64,000 nucleotides of DNA from Larix kaempferi (Eukaryota > Streptophyta > Pinopsida > Pinales > Pinaceae). The position numbers and the translations under genes were made by a program. Below the pieces are notes generated by a model, which ran no database searches, was not told where the DNA came from, and was given only the letters and a program-made list of their open reading frames with translations. The stretch spans positions 7,378,001 to 7,442,000 of the forward strand of contig BSBM01000252.1 of NCBI GenBank assembly GCA_027924585.1, given 5' to 3'. Below, one piece after another: positions 21,800 to 32,929 of the stretch. Within the stretch, counting starts at the first letter, position 1; each line of letters begins with the position of its first letter.

Positions 21800-22899
21800 T
21801 TATCCCCCTCTGTTGGTATAATTGATGGATGGGGATGTGGCAACGTTTGTGTCTAATTTTGCAAGAATCACTATTCCATTACAAAAAGTTAATAAAGAGC
21901 ATTTGGAATTCAAATGGGATCCAATTAAAAATCATTCCCTAGCTATTGTACTTACTCCAAAGGATTCAAAAGGGAATGAATTTTCAATTTCTTTCATGTG
22001 CACAGGGATTAAATGAACTTAATTAAATTATTCTAATATATATCAACATAATTATGTTATGGTTAACGGTGTGAAATAATACATACCCTGTATTTTATAT
22101 AACCGCACTAAGGTCGTTATCCCTCATCCAGATTTGATATCATTGTTGATACAAAAGTAATTGGGGGAAAATAGAGGTGATAAGATGACAACAATCCAAG
22201 AATATGATATTGGTATTAAACTCACAACTATTGTTAAAGGGAAGGGACTCTACAAACTTGCAGTTGAACCTGAGGGTCATAATTAGAAAGAAGAAGGGTG
22301 GGAAAATAAGTTTGTTGTTCAAAGTAATGAAATATTGCTTATGTTAGCCAACACATATTCATGGTATTATGAGATGAAGTATTACTTGCAGCATGGGTCA
22401 AGTCCCACCCACCTGGATTCAAGAAAAAGAAGAGCCTTGAGTTTGATATTTTCTTAATATCAATTGATTGATGATGTCTTGTTTATAAAAAATTACGATG
22501 GAGTATTATTGACTTGCTTGGAAAAGGATGATGTTGAAAAGGTGTTAAACGAATTACATGGGGCATGTTGGAGATCACTTTTCAGAAGAAGCTATAGCGG
22601 AAACAATCCTTAATATGCTCATTCTTATGTTAGAAAGTGTGAAGTTTGTCAATTATGTGCTAGCAAGGATAAGAAACTAGTTATTCCCTTGCAACCTGTT
22701 ATAATTTATATCGCTTTTGAACAATGGGGATTATATATCATCAATGAAATCAATATGAACTCAATAAAACAAAACAAATGCATTTTGACAACTATAGCTT
22801 ACTTCACTAAATCAACAAGAGTTATACCTTTACCATAGGTAAATGAAAATGTGATCATTTAGTTCCTGGAACAACATTTGATAACTAGGTTTGGCATTC
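21800..22899 (+). pseudogene. Decayed gypsy pol: RT end, RNase H remnant, integrase N-terminal half
   Basis: The start shows the segment between RT and RNase H (PLQKVNKEHLEFKWD). RNase H is badly decayed through about 22370. The integrase linker and zinc finger are readable (YQLIDDVLFIKNYDGVLLTC, HSYVRKCEVCQLCASKDKK), then the start of the core (FEQWGLYIINEI, TRVIPLP, FLEQHLITRFGIP). The frame is cut at 22904 by a TG...CA element and resumes at 35264 with VFDNASY. It belongs to a Ty3/gypsy element without visible gag. Several stops and shifts make it a pseudogene. Confidence 0.82.
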
Positions 22900-22904
22900 C
22901 TTAC
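22900..22904. repeat. Target-site duplication CTTAC, left copy
   Basis: CTTAC directly precedes the LTR at 22905 and is repeated exactly at 35264-35268 after the second LTR. Confidence 0.92.
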
Positions 22905-23626
22905 TGTAGCTAGGGTTTTACCCCTAGCTTGTGCCAATGAGCACCTACTAAGGAGAATGGACTCCTTAGTAGCAGTTCAGTATATTAAACTAATTATGCT
23001 AAAACAAAAATTAAATTATTTCTAAGAACAAGCATGAAGCATAAACACCAAATTGAAAGAATGACTTTGTATTGATGTTACCTTGAGTGTCAAGGTTTGG
23101 TGAAGCCCTTTGCAGTGTCCAAGAGGATGCTCCAAGCTTCAGAATGCTCCTTCTCCTTCTCCAATGTTGGGAATGGGCCAAAGGTGGCTCTCAAGGTGAA
23201 AATAGTTCAAAGGTGAACTAGGGTTTCGAGAGAGATTTTGGCAGAGTAAGGGTGCTTGTGATTGTGGATATGGAATAAGGGATCTCCATCACCTATTCAT
23301 AGTTTTTTGGTGGTGGAGTGCTGACCCATGGTTTTGGGAAACACATGGTTTTAGGCAGCTGTATAGGGTTTTTTCCTCCTTTTCCTCATTATTTTATATT
23401 TTTATTCCCTTTTTAGGGGATTTTTGCTATTTTTGGAGGAAAAGGGGGTTTTTTAGCCTTTTTTAGGCTATTTTGAGGGTTTTTTGACCTTTTGGAGGCA
23501 TTTTAGGCCTTTTGGAGGCTTTTTAATGAGATTTTTTGAGATTTTAATGGAAATATGGTAGGAAAATGGACAAATGAGCCATATAATGTGGTAAATGAGC
23601 TAGTGAGCACTTTTTGGGTGTTAACA
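22905..23626 (-). repeat. 3' LTR of the TAT-like element
   Basis: 722 bp, TGTAGCTAGGG to GTGTTAACA in plus coordinates. It is identical to 34542-35263 apart from two substitutions I can see (near 23540 and 23599). It contains a run of T-rich, GGCTTTTT-like short repeats at 23390-23530. Confidence 0.93.
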
Positions 23627-26130
23627 GATTGCCCCCTGATGTGCGAGGGCAGGAGCTCATCGTATGGCCGATGGACATCATAAGTCATGAATGGTTTTCC
23701 TTGGGAGTGGAGAGAAGAGAAGAAACAAACTGGAGCCCGGAACAACGATCCCGAACAACTGCAAGAACTAAAAGTACATAACCTCAATAATGGATGAGGA
23801 ATCATCTGATCATATGGACGAGGCGGGCATACCCATGCTCGTATCAGAATATAACATAATAACAATGGGGTCCAAAAAAAAAATGGGGACCTGAAATATA
23901 CATGACCTCAAATACTGACTGAGGAATAATCTCAATATATGGACGAGGCGGGCATACCCATGCTCGTATCAAGATACATAAACATAACTGTGAGGCCCGA
24001 AAAAAGGGGGACCTGAAAGATACATAGCCACTGTGTACATCATAATGGTCCAGAGGGGACACAAAATCTGGGACATACTGCTGAGCTGACCATGTCTGTG
24101 CTGAAAAACTGATACACTGGAATAATCAACAGTGCTGCTGACTGGGGTACCAGAGGAACTGATGAACTGCTGGATCATAGTGACAGGTAGCTCTGACCTC
24201 AATGGTATACTGATCTGGAACTGGAACTGAGCTGGGTACTCAAGGAAGCATATAACTGGATGGCTTCCGAATACAATCGCCAACGCAGCCCGGACATCCA
24301 CGGGAACATATAACTGGGTGTTCCGAAGGGACTCACCAATGTGCTAGAGTCGGGGGAAATCCGGGGTCTTCGACTAAAAATTGATGGGATATACTCCTAC
24401 GCGATCCTCAACGATGCGATCAAGGTGCTGAAGTCGAGCATGTGAGGAACAACCACTCAGAGAGGCAATGATGTCTCCTCTCAGAATGATCCGTAGGCAC
24501 TTACCATAGATGGTGATAAGTCCAAGGCGTAGGGACCTCTGGGCCTATCCTCTGGAATAGAGGAGCTGTCGTCGACAGAGGGAGACCTGCAACTATCAAG
24601 GCAATAATGTTTCCTTGACAGAAGCGCGAGGTGGAGAACCGAAATGTGATAGTACTGATGGCAGGACTGACCAAACTGTGGGGGGGAAACTGGGCAAGTA
24701 GAGTGGGTGGACTCAAACTTCCTTTGTTCAGAGTATGATAATGGGAATGATCTGGCAGCATATGAAACTGACTGAGGGGAAAGGGATCATAGCTGTAATG
24801 GATCTGGGAGGATAACTGGCTGAGGGAGACTCAAGCTGGTATACAATGGCAGGAGACTGCAGAATACTCTGAACAAAGGCGACCTGATTGGGGGTGCTGC
24901 CGAGATGATCGATCATAGTGCCATGAGGCACGGGAGGATACTTCTTCATGGGTTAAGGAACTAGAAGAAGTGTATGGATAAAATGATACTGTCGTGTGGA
25001 TTTTACGAGCCCAGGACAGTTCATGCTCGTGGTTGCTTTCAATTTTAAGGAGTCTGAAAGCGATAAGAAGACTCTGAAATGATGGAAATGGTACTGTCGT
25101 GTGGATTTTTCGAGCCCAGGACAGTGTATGCTCGTGGTTGCTTTCAATTTTAGAGAGTCTGAAAGCAAGTAAGAAGACTCCAGGGGGTTTCTTTTTCGTA
25201 GATTTAGTCTCCAAGGCCCAAAGAAGCATAAAAGGATGCAATGAAGAACTCTTCTAGCCGGTGTGACTAGAGTATTCCTTTTTCGTAATTAGTCTACCAG
25301 GTCCGGAAAAGGGTTAAACTTATACCAGATAGACGCCCTTTCAGGTACTTTAACGAGCATGAAAGGAAGCAAGATTGCTCGGCGATCTTTTCATTCTTTT
25401 AGGAGTCAGAAAAGAGCTTAACGGAAACTCCCTAAGTGCCTTTTTCGTAAAGGACTTGTCCGGCCCGAAAAAGGGATAAAATTATACCGAACAAAAGGAA
25501 TGGCCAGGCAAGGAGGAAGTGTTCAATCAAGGTTTAGTAATGATGACCAAGAACGAGGGTAGGTGGGAACACTGATGGACCTCCTTGCGGGGTAGATGAA
25601 ATGGTGGCAAAATGACGAAACATTTGCAGTATGACAGGAGTGAATGGCTCATGTAACAATGTGGAACAATCCGACAGCGGCTGATGTGGCACGCAAACCG
25701 AGGAAGCAAGGTGTTGGGACACAATGTTGAAATTGTACCAAGTGAGAGCGAGAAATGATCTCAAGCATCATCACGAGCTCGGAAAAATGAATCCGGCGAT
25801 ATAAAGCATGTCAAAAACGGGTAACGGCCGATGTGGCACGCAAACCGAGGTGACGGGGGCATTTTGAAAAATGCCCGGAAAATCTGGAGGTGAGAGCGAG
25901 AAATGATCTCAAGCATCATCACCAGCTCGGAAAAATGAATCCGATGATATAAAATATGTGAAAAAAGGAGAACGGCCGATGTGGCACGCAAACCGAGGTG
26001 ACTAATGGCGTCTGAAAAATTGGGCAAAAAATGACAGGACGAAAAATACTGCAACGAGGGGACCATCATGACGGTCGCGTCGTGCTGATTCCAGTGGTGG
26101 AAACGGTTTGAAAAACGGACGCCGTACGGG
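23627..26130 (-). other. 3' non-coding region of the TAT-like element with tandem duplications
   Basis: No credible coding region. The minus strand next to the LTR reads CATCAGGGGGCAATC, the likely polypurine tract. Three tandem duplications lie here: about 122-bp units at 23814-24030 (each with GACGAGGCGGGCATACCCAT), about 105-bp units at 24985-25181 (each with TACTGTCGTGTGGATTTT), and about 148-bp units at 25742-26000 (each with GGCCGATGTGGCACGCAAAC, plus an extra partial copy at 25673). On the opposite strand this region is the upstream flank of the antisense gene. Confidence 0.65.
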
Positions 26131-26165
26131 GCCAGAATGATCAAAACAAGAAAAAGTCAACTGAC

Positions 26166-26173
26166 TATAAATA
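26166..26173 (+). promoter_or_regulatory. TATA box of the antisense gene
   Basis: A perfect TATAAATA lies 85 bp upstream of the ATG at 26251. A start of transcription about 30 bp downstream (near 26198) would exclude the in-frame ATG at 26188 and make 26251 the first usable start. Confidence 0.6.
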
Positions 26174-26250
26174 GTGGTGGGTCCAACATGACATGTGTCA
26201 TTTGTACTTGTCATTTGGATACACAGCCGCGGGTTGCCGCAGATGTTGAC

Positions 26251-27267
26251 ATGGAGGACATGTTAGAGAGGTACTGTGGTCCTGACGCGGTTGTGCATAG
26301 GAATGCACTTCTGGTGAAGGACCTACAGGAGCCGGCAGTGCGGGCCATGGCGGCGTGTGTGGTGCGGGTATTGGGTTCCCAGTCACCGGAGAAGGTGTCT
26401 GGGGGACAGATGCAGATGGTGGAGCGTGTCCTGGATGGGGTGTACTACGCATGGGGCCAGATGTTCCTGACCTGCGTTCAGCGACAGCTGACGGCAGCGA
26501 AGGAAGATGGCAAGGGCTTTTGCTTTGGGTCCTTCCTATGTGCCTTTTTCATGGAGAGGGTACCCACACTGCGGCCACGGGTGCCGATTAGGCCAGGAGG
26601 GATGAGGGAGCCGAGGATGGTCCGTTGGGGTGAGATGATGCGTCGCCGTGGTGGCGGCGACGTGGGAAGGTATTTTACGCAGGAGTTGTACCTGCAGTGG
26701 CTCCAGATACCGTTGACACTGGACGACTTCCCGTATCGGGATATGGACTTCACGGGAGATCCGGAGGCGCCACGAGCACCAAGACAGGCATGGGGTCCCG
26801 ACGGTACGTATGTGTTTGTATTGCATGTTATGTATGTCAAATTTTATGTATATGATATTAGATAGATATACTGTGACTGACCTATGGGTGATCTTGCAGA
26901 TGTGGGCCCGAGGCCACCTCCAGGGCATGTGGCCCGGCGGGGTATTGTGGCCGTTCCAGCTTTGCCGGGACGAGGAGAGGTGCGACGCCGGGATCCAGAG
27001 GTGACCCTACAGTCTGTTCGGGAGCTACTAGATCGGTTATTGATAGGAGTGACCGACGAGGGGTGGCGAGATGTCGATCCTGATGTGGTGCGGGATTGCA
27101 TGGGGGCACCCCGTGAGTTTAGATCCATCGCGATCCGGGTGGCGATTTTGGTGGACCGTGCCCGGGAACAGGAGGCCGGAGGAGAGGAGGACTTGCCTGA
27201 GGAGGAGCGAGGGGAGGACTCAGAGGCAGCCGATGCCGGCAGTGATGCAGGATACAACTCTCATTAG
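26251..27267 (+). CDS. Antisense two-exon gene inside the TAT-like element, unknown function
   Basis: Exon 1 is 26251-26803 and exon 2 is 26900-27267, joined across a 96-bp intron; the spliced frame is 306 codons plus stop. The donor (GGTACGTATG) and acceptor (TTGCAG) are strong, a CTGAC branch-like motif lies about 20 bases before the acceptor, and the split codon preserves the frame across the join. The sequence is G+C-rich compared with its flanks. The N-terminal half has an aromatic/Cys segment (YYAWGQMFLTCVQRQL, FCFGSFLCAFFMERVP); the centre is Arg/Gly/Pro-rich; the C-terminus is strongly acidic (EEDLPEEERGEDSEA). I see no signal peptide or clear membrane segment. TAT-lineage elements such as Grande are known to carry antisense frames between pol and the 3' LTR, so this is probably the counterpart, but I do not recognise the domain. 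The frame has no stops, unlike most of the window. Confidence 0.65.
26804..26899 (+). other. Predicted intron of the antisense gene
   Basis: 96 bp, GT at 26804 and AG at 26898-26899, T-rich, typical of a short plant intron. Unspliced, exon 1 frame runs only to a stop at 26865. Confidence 0.6.
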
Positions 27268-27420
27268 GGAGTACAGGGGACTCCCCCCGAGTTTTGTAGC
27301 TACAGCATGTATGTAGATGAGGCTTTAGGCATGTATATCCATTTTTTGTATAGCTGAGTACAGGGGTACTCAGGACATGTATAGCACTGAACATGTATAT
27401 TTTTTTATATATATATATAT

Positions 27421-27658
27421 GCACGTGGATGCACCTTTTTTGGATGATGTTGTTTTATTTGTACGCACGTGGATGCGCTTTATGTGTTGTGGTATGTTTA
27501 TATTGCACGTGGATGCAAGTAGGTTATGACGTTAGGCACGTGGATGCCCCTTGTGTATTTTATGTGATGCAACATGATATATGTATGTTTAGGCACGTGG
27601 ATGCCCCTATGGATATGCATGTGGTTTATGTACATGGATGCAAATGTGGATGCGATGC
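27421..27658. repeat. Spaced array of GCACGTGGATGC motifs
   Basis: Five exact copies of the 12-mer start at 27421, 27465, 27505, 27536 and 27593, with decayed copies to 27658. Spacing is irregular (31-57 bp) and the DNA between copies is not repeated. Each contains CACGTG, the palindromic G-box core recognised by plant bZIP and bHLH factors. The array lies between the 3' ends of the antisense gene and the sense RNase H frame. Confidence 0.75.
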
Positions 27659-27719
27659 AATCTTTTTTGGGTTTTTTATATATTTTTTAAGAGATGCTAA
27701 TGGATGATGATGCATGATG

Positions 27720-28148
27720 TTACATGGTGTGATTGATATGCCAGTCCAGGATGTTGTTGGCCATTTGGTCTGCGACACTATTTTGAGCTCTGGGGACATG
27801 TGTGAATGTGATGGATTCAAATTGTCGACTGAGTTGTTTTGTGCGCAGGAATTTTCTAAAAAGGCAGGGATCACGCACCTGGTAGCAGTTGTTGAGCTGG
27901 GAGACAAGTAGCTGGGAGTCAAGGAACACATGAAGGTGACTTATGCCTATTTGGAGGGCGGCAGTCAGGAGACCGGTCACAGCATCATACTCCGCCTGGT
28001 TATTGGTAGCAGCGCCTATACATATCCCGTCAAGGTGAATCATCTCGTTGGAAGGGGAGTACAAGACCCATGCTGCAGAAGCCAGGTTGGGAGACCAGCG
28101 GCTTGCGCCGTCAGCGAAGCCAATGTAACGAGGTGGAAGGTGGTCCAT
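27720..28148 (-). CDS. Stand-alone RNase H domain of the TAT-like element
   Basis: 142 codons, open. Type I RNase H motifs are clear: GFADGASRWSPNLASAAWVL (first Asp), NNQAEYDAV (Glu), VFLDSQLLVSQLN (Asp) and a last Asp in NSVADQMANN. This form resembles the additional RNase H found in TAT-lineage Ty3 elements. It would degrade the RNA strand of the hybrid during reverse transcription. Upstream on the minus strand, bases just before its ATG read TTTCTGCATGATTACAG, a plausible splice acceptor, so it may be expressed as a spliced extension of the upstream polyprotein rather than alone. No RT or integrase accompanies it. Confidence 0.85.
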   Translation of the reverse strand: MDHLPPRYIGFADGASRWSPNLASAAWVLYSPSNEMIHLDGICIGAATNNQAEYDAVTGLLTAALQIGISHLHVFLDSQLLVSQLNNCYQVRDPCLFRKFLRTKQLSRQFESITFTHVPRAQNSVADQMANNILDWHINHTM

Positions 28149-28247
28149 CTGTAATCATGCAGAAAGGATGAATGTAAGATGATGGTAAAAAAGTGAAAAA
28201 CAAAAAGAGAGCAAACTGTACAATGCGGACCAAAAGGGGGCCGCGAG

Positions 28248-31200
28248 TTATTCTATGGATAGAGATTCCGTAGGATGCAACCCGTCATGGGGGTTGCGTA
28301 AAGGGATGCCTTTATAGTTGGTTTCAGTAAGAACATGGAGTTCCTCTGGCCGTGTGTCTATGTGATGTTTGAGAATGGCGGGATTGAACCTAGGCATGCT
28401 GTTAGAGGGCCAAGCAAAGACATCACGGAACTCTTGGAAGAGTTGTGTATAATCCTCAATCTCCCGTTCGCTGCAGGAGGCTCCTAAAGTGATGAGTTCA
28501 GGGGCATATCCGAGGAATTTTGAGGGAGGAAGAGGATGTTTTTTCTGACGAACGGGGGTTACATCAGGCCATGTGTCAATGCGGCGCTCTATAATGGCAG
28601 GGTCAAGACCAGGCATTTTGGTAGAGGACCAGGCAAAGACATCACGGAATTCTTTGAAAAGGTGTACGTAGTCCTCAATCTCTTGTTTACTGCAGAATGC
28701 TCCTAAAGTGATGAGTTCAGGGGCACGACCTGGGGCAGCGATATCAACTTGGATGACGGGTGAGATGTTGGCCATGTTACCTTCCTCGAAGGCATCCGGA
28801 GCAGGAATAGGGTCCTTGAACCAGTCAACCTTAGTGGGGAGGAAGTCTTTGGATTCGACCGCGTATTGGGTAGCGGAGCTAGAGGAAGACGCTTCTGGGA
28901 TGAAATAGGAACGGTGGTGCATGTCCTCCCAGGGATAATCCGGGGCAGTTAGGGCCTCAAGAATCTCCTCGTCAGTACGGAAAGTCTGCGTCGTCAAATC
29001 GGTTGACGAGGGGGTAGTGGTTGAAGAGATCATATAGATGGTATTGACCTCTCCGGAAGTTGAAGAGTCTGGGGGGTAGATCTCCTCAATGGTAGGAGGT
29101 GCCATCTCAAGATCCAGATTGTTCATCTCATAGAGAGCCGCTCTGTAATCCGGGAGATCGGGACAATGATGTGAATAGTGCCCGTAAATACCGCAGATGG
29201 CGCAGGAGTGGTTGGTACGTAGGGACTTATCTTTAGGTTTAGGAGTGGGGTTTAGTTCGACAGTTGGGATGTTGGGGTCATCATCGAGCATTTGCATGTG
29301 CTTTTGCAATGCGGGTAACTGTGGGCATTGGTGGGTCGCATGGCCCAACTCGTCACACAGCGAGCATTTGGGAGGAGCACGAAACACGGGAGGGTTTTTT
29401 ACTGTCTTGGGAGGCGGTACGGCAGTGTAAGGTTGTGGACCTCTGCCCCCAGTGGGTTTGGAAGTAGGAGGAGGTGTCGCGGAGGTCGAAGGGGTAGAGA
29501 CACCGGGAGGTGGCTGAGTGGTAGTAGTCATGGGTTGCACCGGCTGGAGGACGACATCTGGTGTCGGCGGGCGAACTGGAGGCGAAAGATACCATACAGG
29601 TAATCCCAAGGTTAAACCAGGGAGGATAAGGGTAGCCATGACCGGGGCGCTGACTACGCCTGCTGGAGGAACTAGGAAGGGGATCGTATGGATCGGTGTA
29701 ACTCCAATGTGGCTAGGTACCAATGGTGGTTTAGGCAACAAGGATGGTTGATTGTTAGGTGGTAGGATGTCGTGGGACAAGGTACATAAGTCAGACATTT
29801 CGGGCGTAGATGACGGCGGAGGAATGGAGTGAAAGGTTGAGGTCATCGGCGCGTCTGAGTAGACCCCAGGCCCCGTAGAGGAAACAAACGAGGTGGTGGC
29901 AGGGGAAACAGGTTGTTCAACCATGGGGAGAACATTTTCCGGTGCCGCCGGAGCACTGGGATCATAGTAGGTGAGCTGGTCAATCTTAACCACGCGTCCT
30001 TCATGGGGGAACATCATGGTGCGAAAGACAGAAGAGGCAACCGCCCGCATGGCATACATGTAGCTGCGGCCAAGTAAAAGGTTGTAATCCAATTGGGCGT
30101 TGATTACCTCTATATCAATAAGAACTGTTTTACCACCTAACTGGACTGGAACGTTGGGTAGAAGGCCTTGGGGCTGGGCCGAACGACCGTCGTAGGCACG
30201 TAACGCAGTGGTGGACTGCTGGAGAGGAGGGGATCCTAGCTTCTGCCATACAAATGTAGACATAACGCATGTGGAGGCACCCTCATCGATGATGCACCGA
30301 TGGATAACAAGATTCCTAACGGAGACAGTAACTTGGAAGGCTAAGCTGGAAGGTAGGCATGGTTCAGACTGGTCTAAATCAAACGCCATCAAATGCGAAT
30401 CAGTTGGGTCAATGCCCCCAATGGCGGAAAGTAAAGTCTTGCGCTGGGAAGGGCAGTTCTTCAAGACTTCTAACGCAGACATGGATGCGGGAGATTGGGC
30501 TAGGTCGTCTACGATGTTGTAATTTGACGCAGCGCGCGCGTTAGGGTTATTGTTGATTCGGCGAAGTGGGAAACGAGGTGCTTTTGCAGCGCCGTCTATG
30601 GGAGGCGGAGGTATACGTAACGCCTGATCGGTGGGATGGGCGGTAGTAGGTTTATCTGTGGGAGTGGCTTCAGAGGTGGAGCCATATTGGTTCCGACGGG
30701 TCTGGAGGTTGACGTCAGCGGATGACATCATCAGTAAGTGGTGGGTACCTGAGTCAAACATGGGTTGATCAGGAGCAGCGTAAGTGATCTGTTGTTGTTG
30801 GGGTGCATTGGCTTGATGGGGAGCCAACGGCTGAGTGTTCACTACGCCTTGGGTCGGTAATGGGTTTTGCAGCACCAAAGGGGGTTGTTGAGGTTGGGGG
30901 GGGTTGGGTGGCGCTTGGGGGGCCGCATGCCCTTGGCGATGGGCCTCGTCAACCCATAGCTGCCGAGCTCGCTCCAAGTGTGGGCAAGCATGGGTGTAGT
31001 GTCCATAGACCCCGCAAATAGAACAAGGGTGGTTCGTTCGCAAATTGGGGTTTTTAGCCTGCTTGGGCGGGCGATCAGGGTTTTGATTAGCGGGGGCCGC
31101 ATTGTTGTTGTCAGGGGGATTAGCCGGTTGACCAGCTTGGTCTGCAGGTTGGTTGTTTCCCCGATTACGGCCCTTGCCGCAGTTCTGTTGGCCCTGGTTA

Positions 31201-32922
31201 CGTTGGTTGTTCTGGTTTTGCTGCGGGTTCTGTTGGGCGTAAACTTGCCCTTGGGCAGCAGGTGGATTCTGAGGTTGCGCAGGTGCAGGAGCAGGCTGCG
31301 GAGGATGATATGCAGGTTGAGGCTGAGCAGGTGCAACAACTTGAGAGGGTTGCTGATAGGACTGCGGAGCGGGTTGTGGATGTGCCGCAGGGGCTGCCTA
31401 GGGCGGATAATAAGCGGGTGGGGCTTGTGAAGGCGCAGGAGCTGGGGCAGCCTGCTGATGGTAGTAAGGCTGAGGGGCGACTGGAGGAGCATAAGCAGGA
31501 GTCGCATACCCGAAGCACTGAGGTGGACATGAAGGTCCATGGGAATGGTGATGTGTCATGGGAACATATGAGTTGGTTGCTCCAGACTGGGAGGTAGCCC
31601 GCGACAGGTCGGGGCCAGGGGTAGGACGTGCTATAGAAAATGGTTGGGGATGCGAAGAAACACGGCCAATGATACCATCTGCAGCGTGGGATGCCCCCGG
31701 CGCATCATGATGGGAGGACTCGCCGCGAGGGGCGTCAGGTATAATGGTATAAAGGTAACCCGATTGGGCGTAAATGAGGTCGAACTGTTGGGCCTTAAGG
31801 ATGGCTTCTTCTTCAAACTGGGGTCTTTCTGAGGCTACATCCTTAGCGATAACCGGAAGAAGGGATTTGAGGAACCAATCTAGGAAGATACGGTCGTCAA
31901 GTTTGATCTTGCATAAGCTACGGCGTCGACGCCACTCATGGATGTGGTCCGTGATATGGGTAGTCGTGTTTTGTCTACAAGATAGAAGGATCTCAATGCC
32001 CGCGTCATAGCGGACAGGCAACTGGAAGAACTGCAGGAAGGTCGAGGCCAGGGAAGCAAAGGTGGCGTGGGTCCCATGAGGCTGCTCAATATACCACTTG
32101 GCTGCAGAGCCAGTGAAGGTGCGCTGTAAGAGACGGAGGCGAACAGAGTCATCCACTATGGAGTTAGAAGAACACCATAGGTGGAAAGACATGATATGGT
32201 TTTGTGGGTCCTCACCGGCCTTGCCCTCGAACTTTGGGATTTCTGAGGGGAGCTTGGTAGGCATATGAGGCCATGTAGGGTCGTGTCGAATGGGATCGTT
32301 GGTCAATCTGGCCAAGTCAGGTAGGTTAAGGCTAGCCATGAATGGCAGACTGGAAGAAGGGTGTGACACAGTAGTGCTATGGACCAAGTTGGGGCCAGTG
32401 CCCCCAAGTGGAGGGACAAGATTTAGGGTGGTGCCCCCAAGTGGGGGAACTGAGGTAGTGGAGGATGGTCCAGCACCACCATGGGTAGTGTGAGCCACTG
32501 ATGTGGTGGGAATAGGTATTCCCGCTGTGGGCATAGGTACCGTGAGGGGAACGGTAGATGGTTGCCCCATGGAGGGCATACCAAAAACAGGTGTAGTAAC
32601 TGGTGTAGTGGTGAATGTGCCACCAATGGTCCCTATGACAAATGGAGTGGAAGTCGTACCAGCCATGGGGCTAGTAGGGGCAGTATAAATAGGGTTCTCA
32701 GACTCTTCGTCAGAATCAGAGGTAAAGTAAGGGGCGTCACTATCTGGTGACGGAGTCCTACGTCGCTGACGAGTGGAGTCAAGTGACAAGGCTCTAGATT
32801 TGTGATGAGTGGTATCAACGGACAATGATCGGAATCTACGACGAGTGGTGTCAAGAGAACCGTGCTGTGGGGGCTCGCCCCTGAGGCGCCGAGAATGTCT
32901 CGGGGACTCAATGGTGACAGAT
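28248..32922 (-). CDS. gag-protease polyprotein of the TAT-like element with duplicated RT start
   Basis: One frame of about 1550 codons with a single in-frame TAG at 31398-31400. Gag (32825 to 31398) has a Ser/Thr/Pro-rich start and a gag core (FEGKAGEDPQNHIMSFHLWC, GTHATFASLASTFLQFF). A Pro/Gln/Asn-rich tail leads to a CCHC knuckle (CSICGVYGHYTHAC). The protease area has RCIIDEGASTCVMSTFVWQK and NYNLLLGRSYMYA. A long Pro/Ser/Thr linker carries two more knuckles (CSLCDELGHATHQC, CAICGIYGHYSHHC). It ends with two copies of a 73-residue segment (ELITLGAFCSKQEIEDY / ELITLGASCSEREIEDY) equivalent to the region just before RT. The frame opens at a TAG near 32929 without an ATG, so the start codon is unknown and may be supplied by splicing. 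Confidence 0.85.
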
Positions 32923-32929
32923 GGTGTCT

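Noticed and set aside
26137-26250. Upstream in-frame Met codons of the antisense gene (26137, 26188)
   Set aside because: Both lie before the transcription start predicted from the TATA box at 26166, so the ATG at 26251 is preferred.
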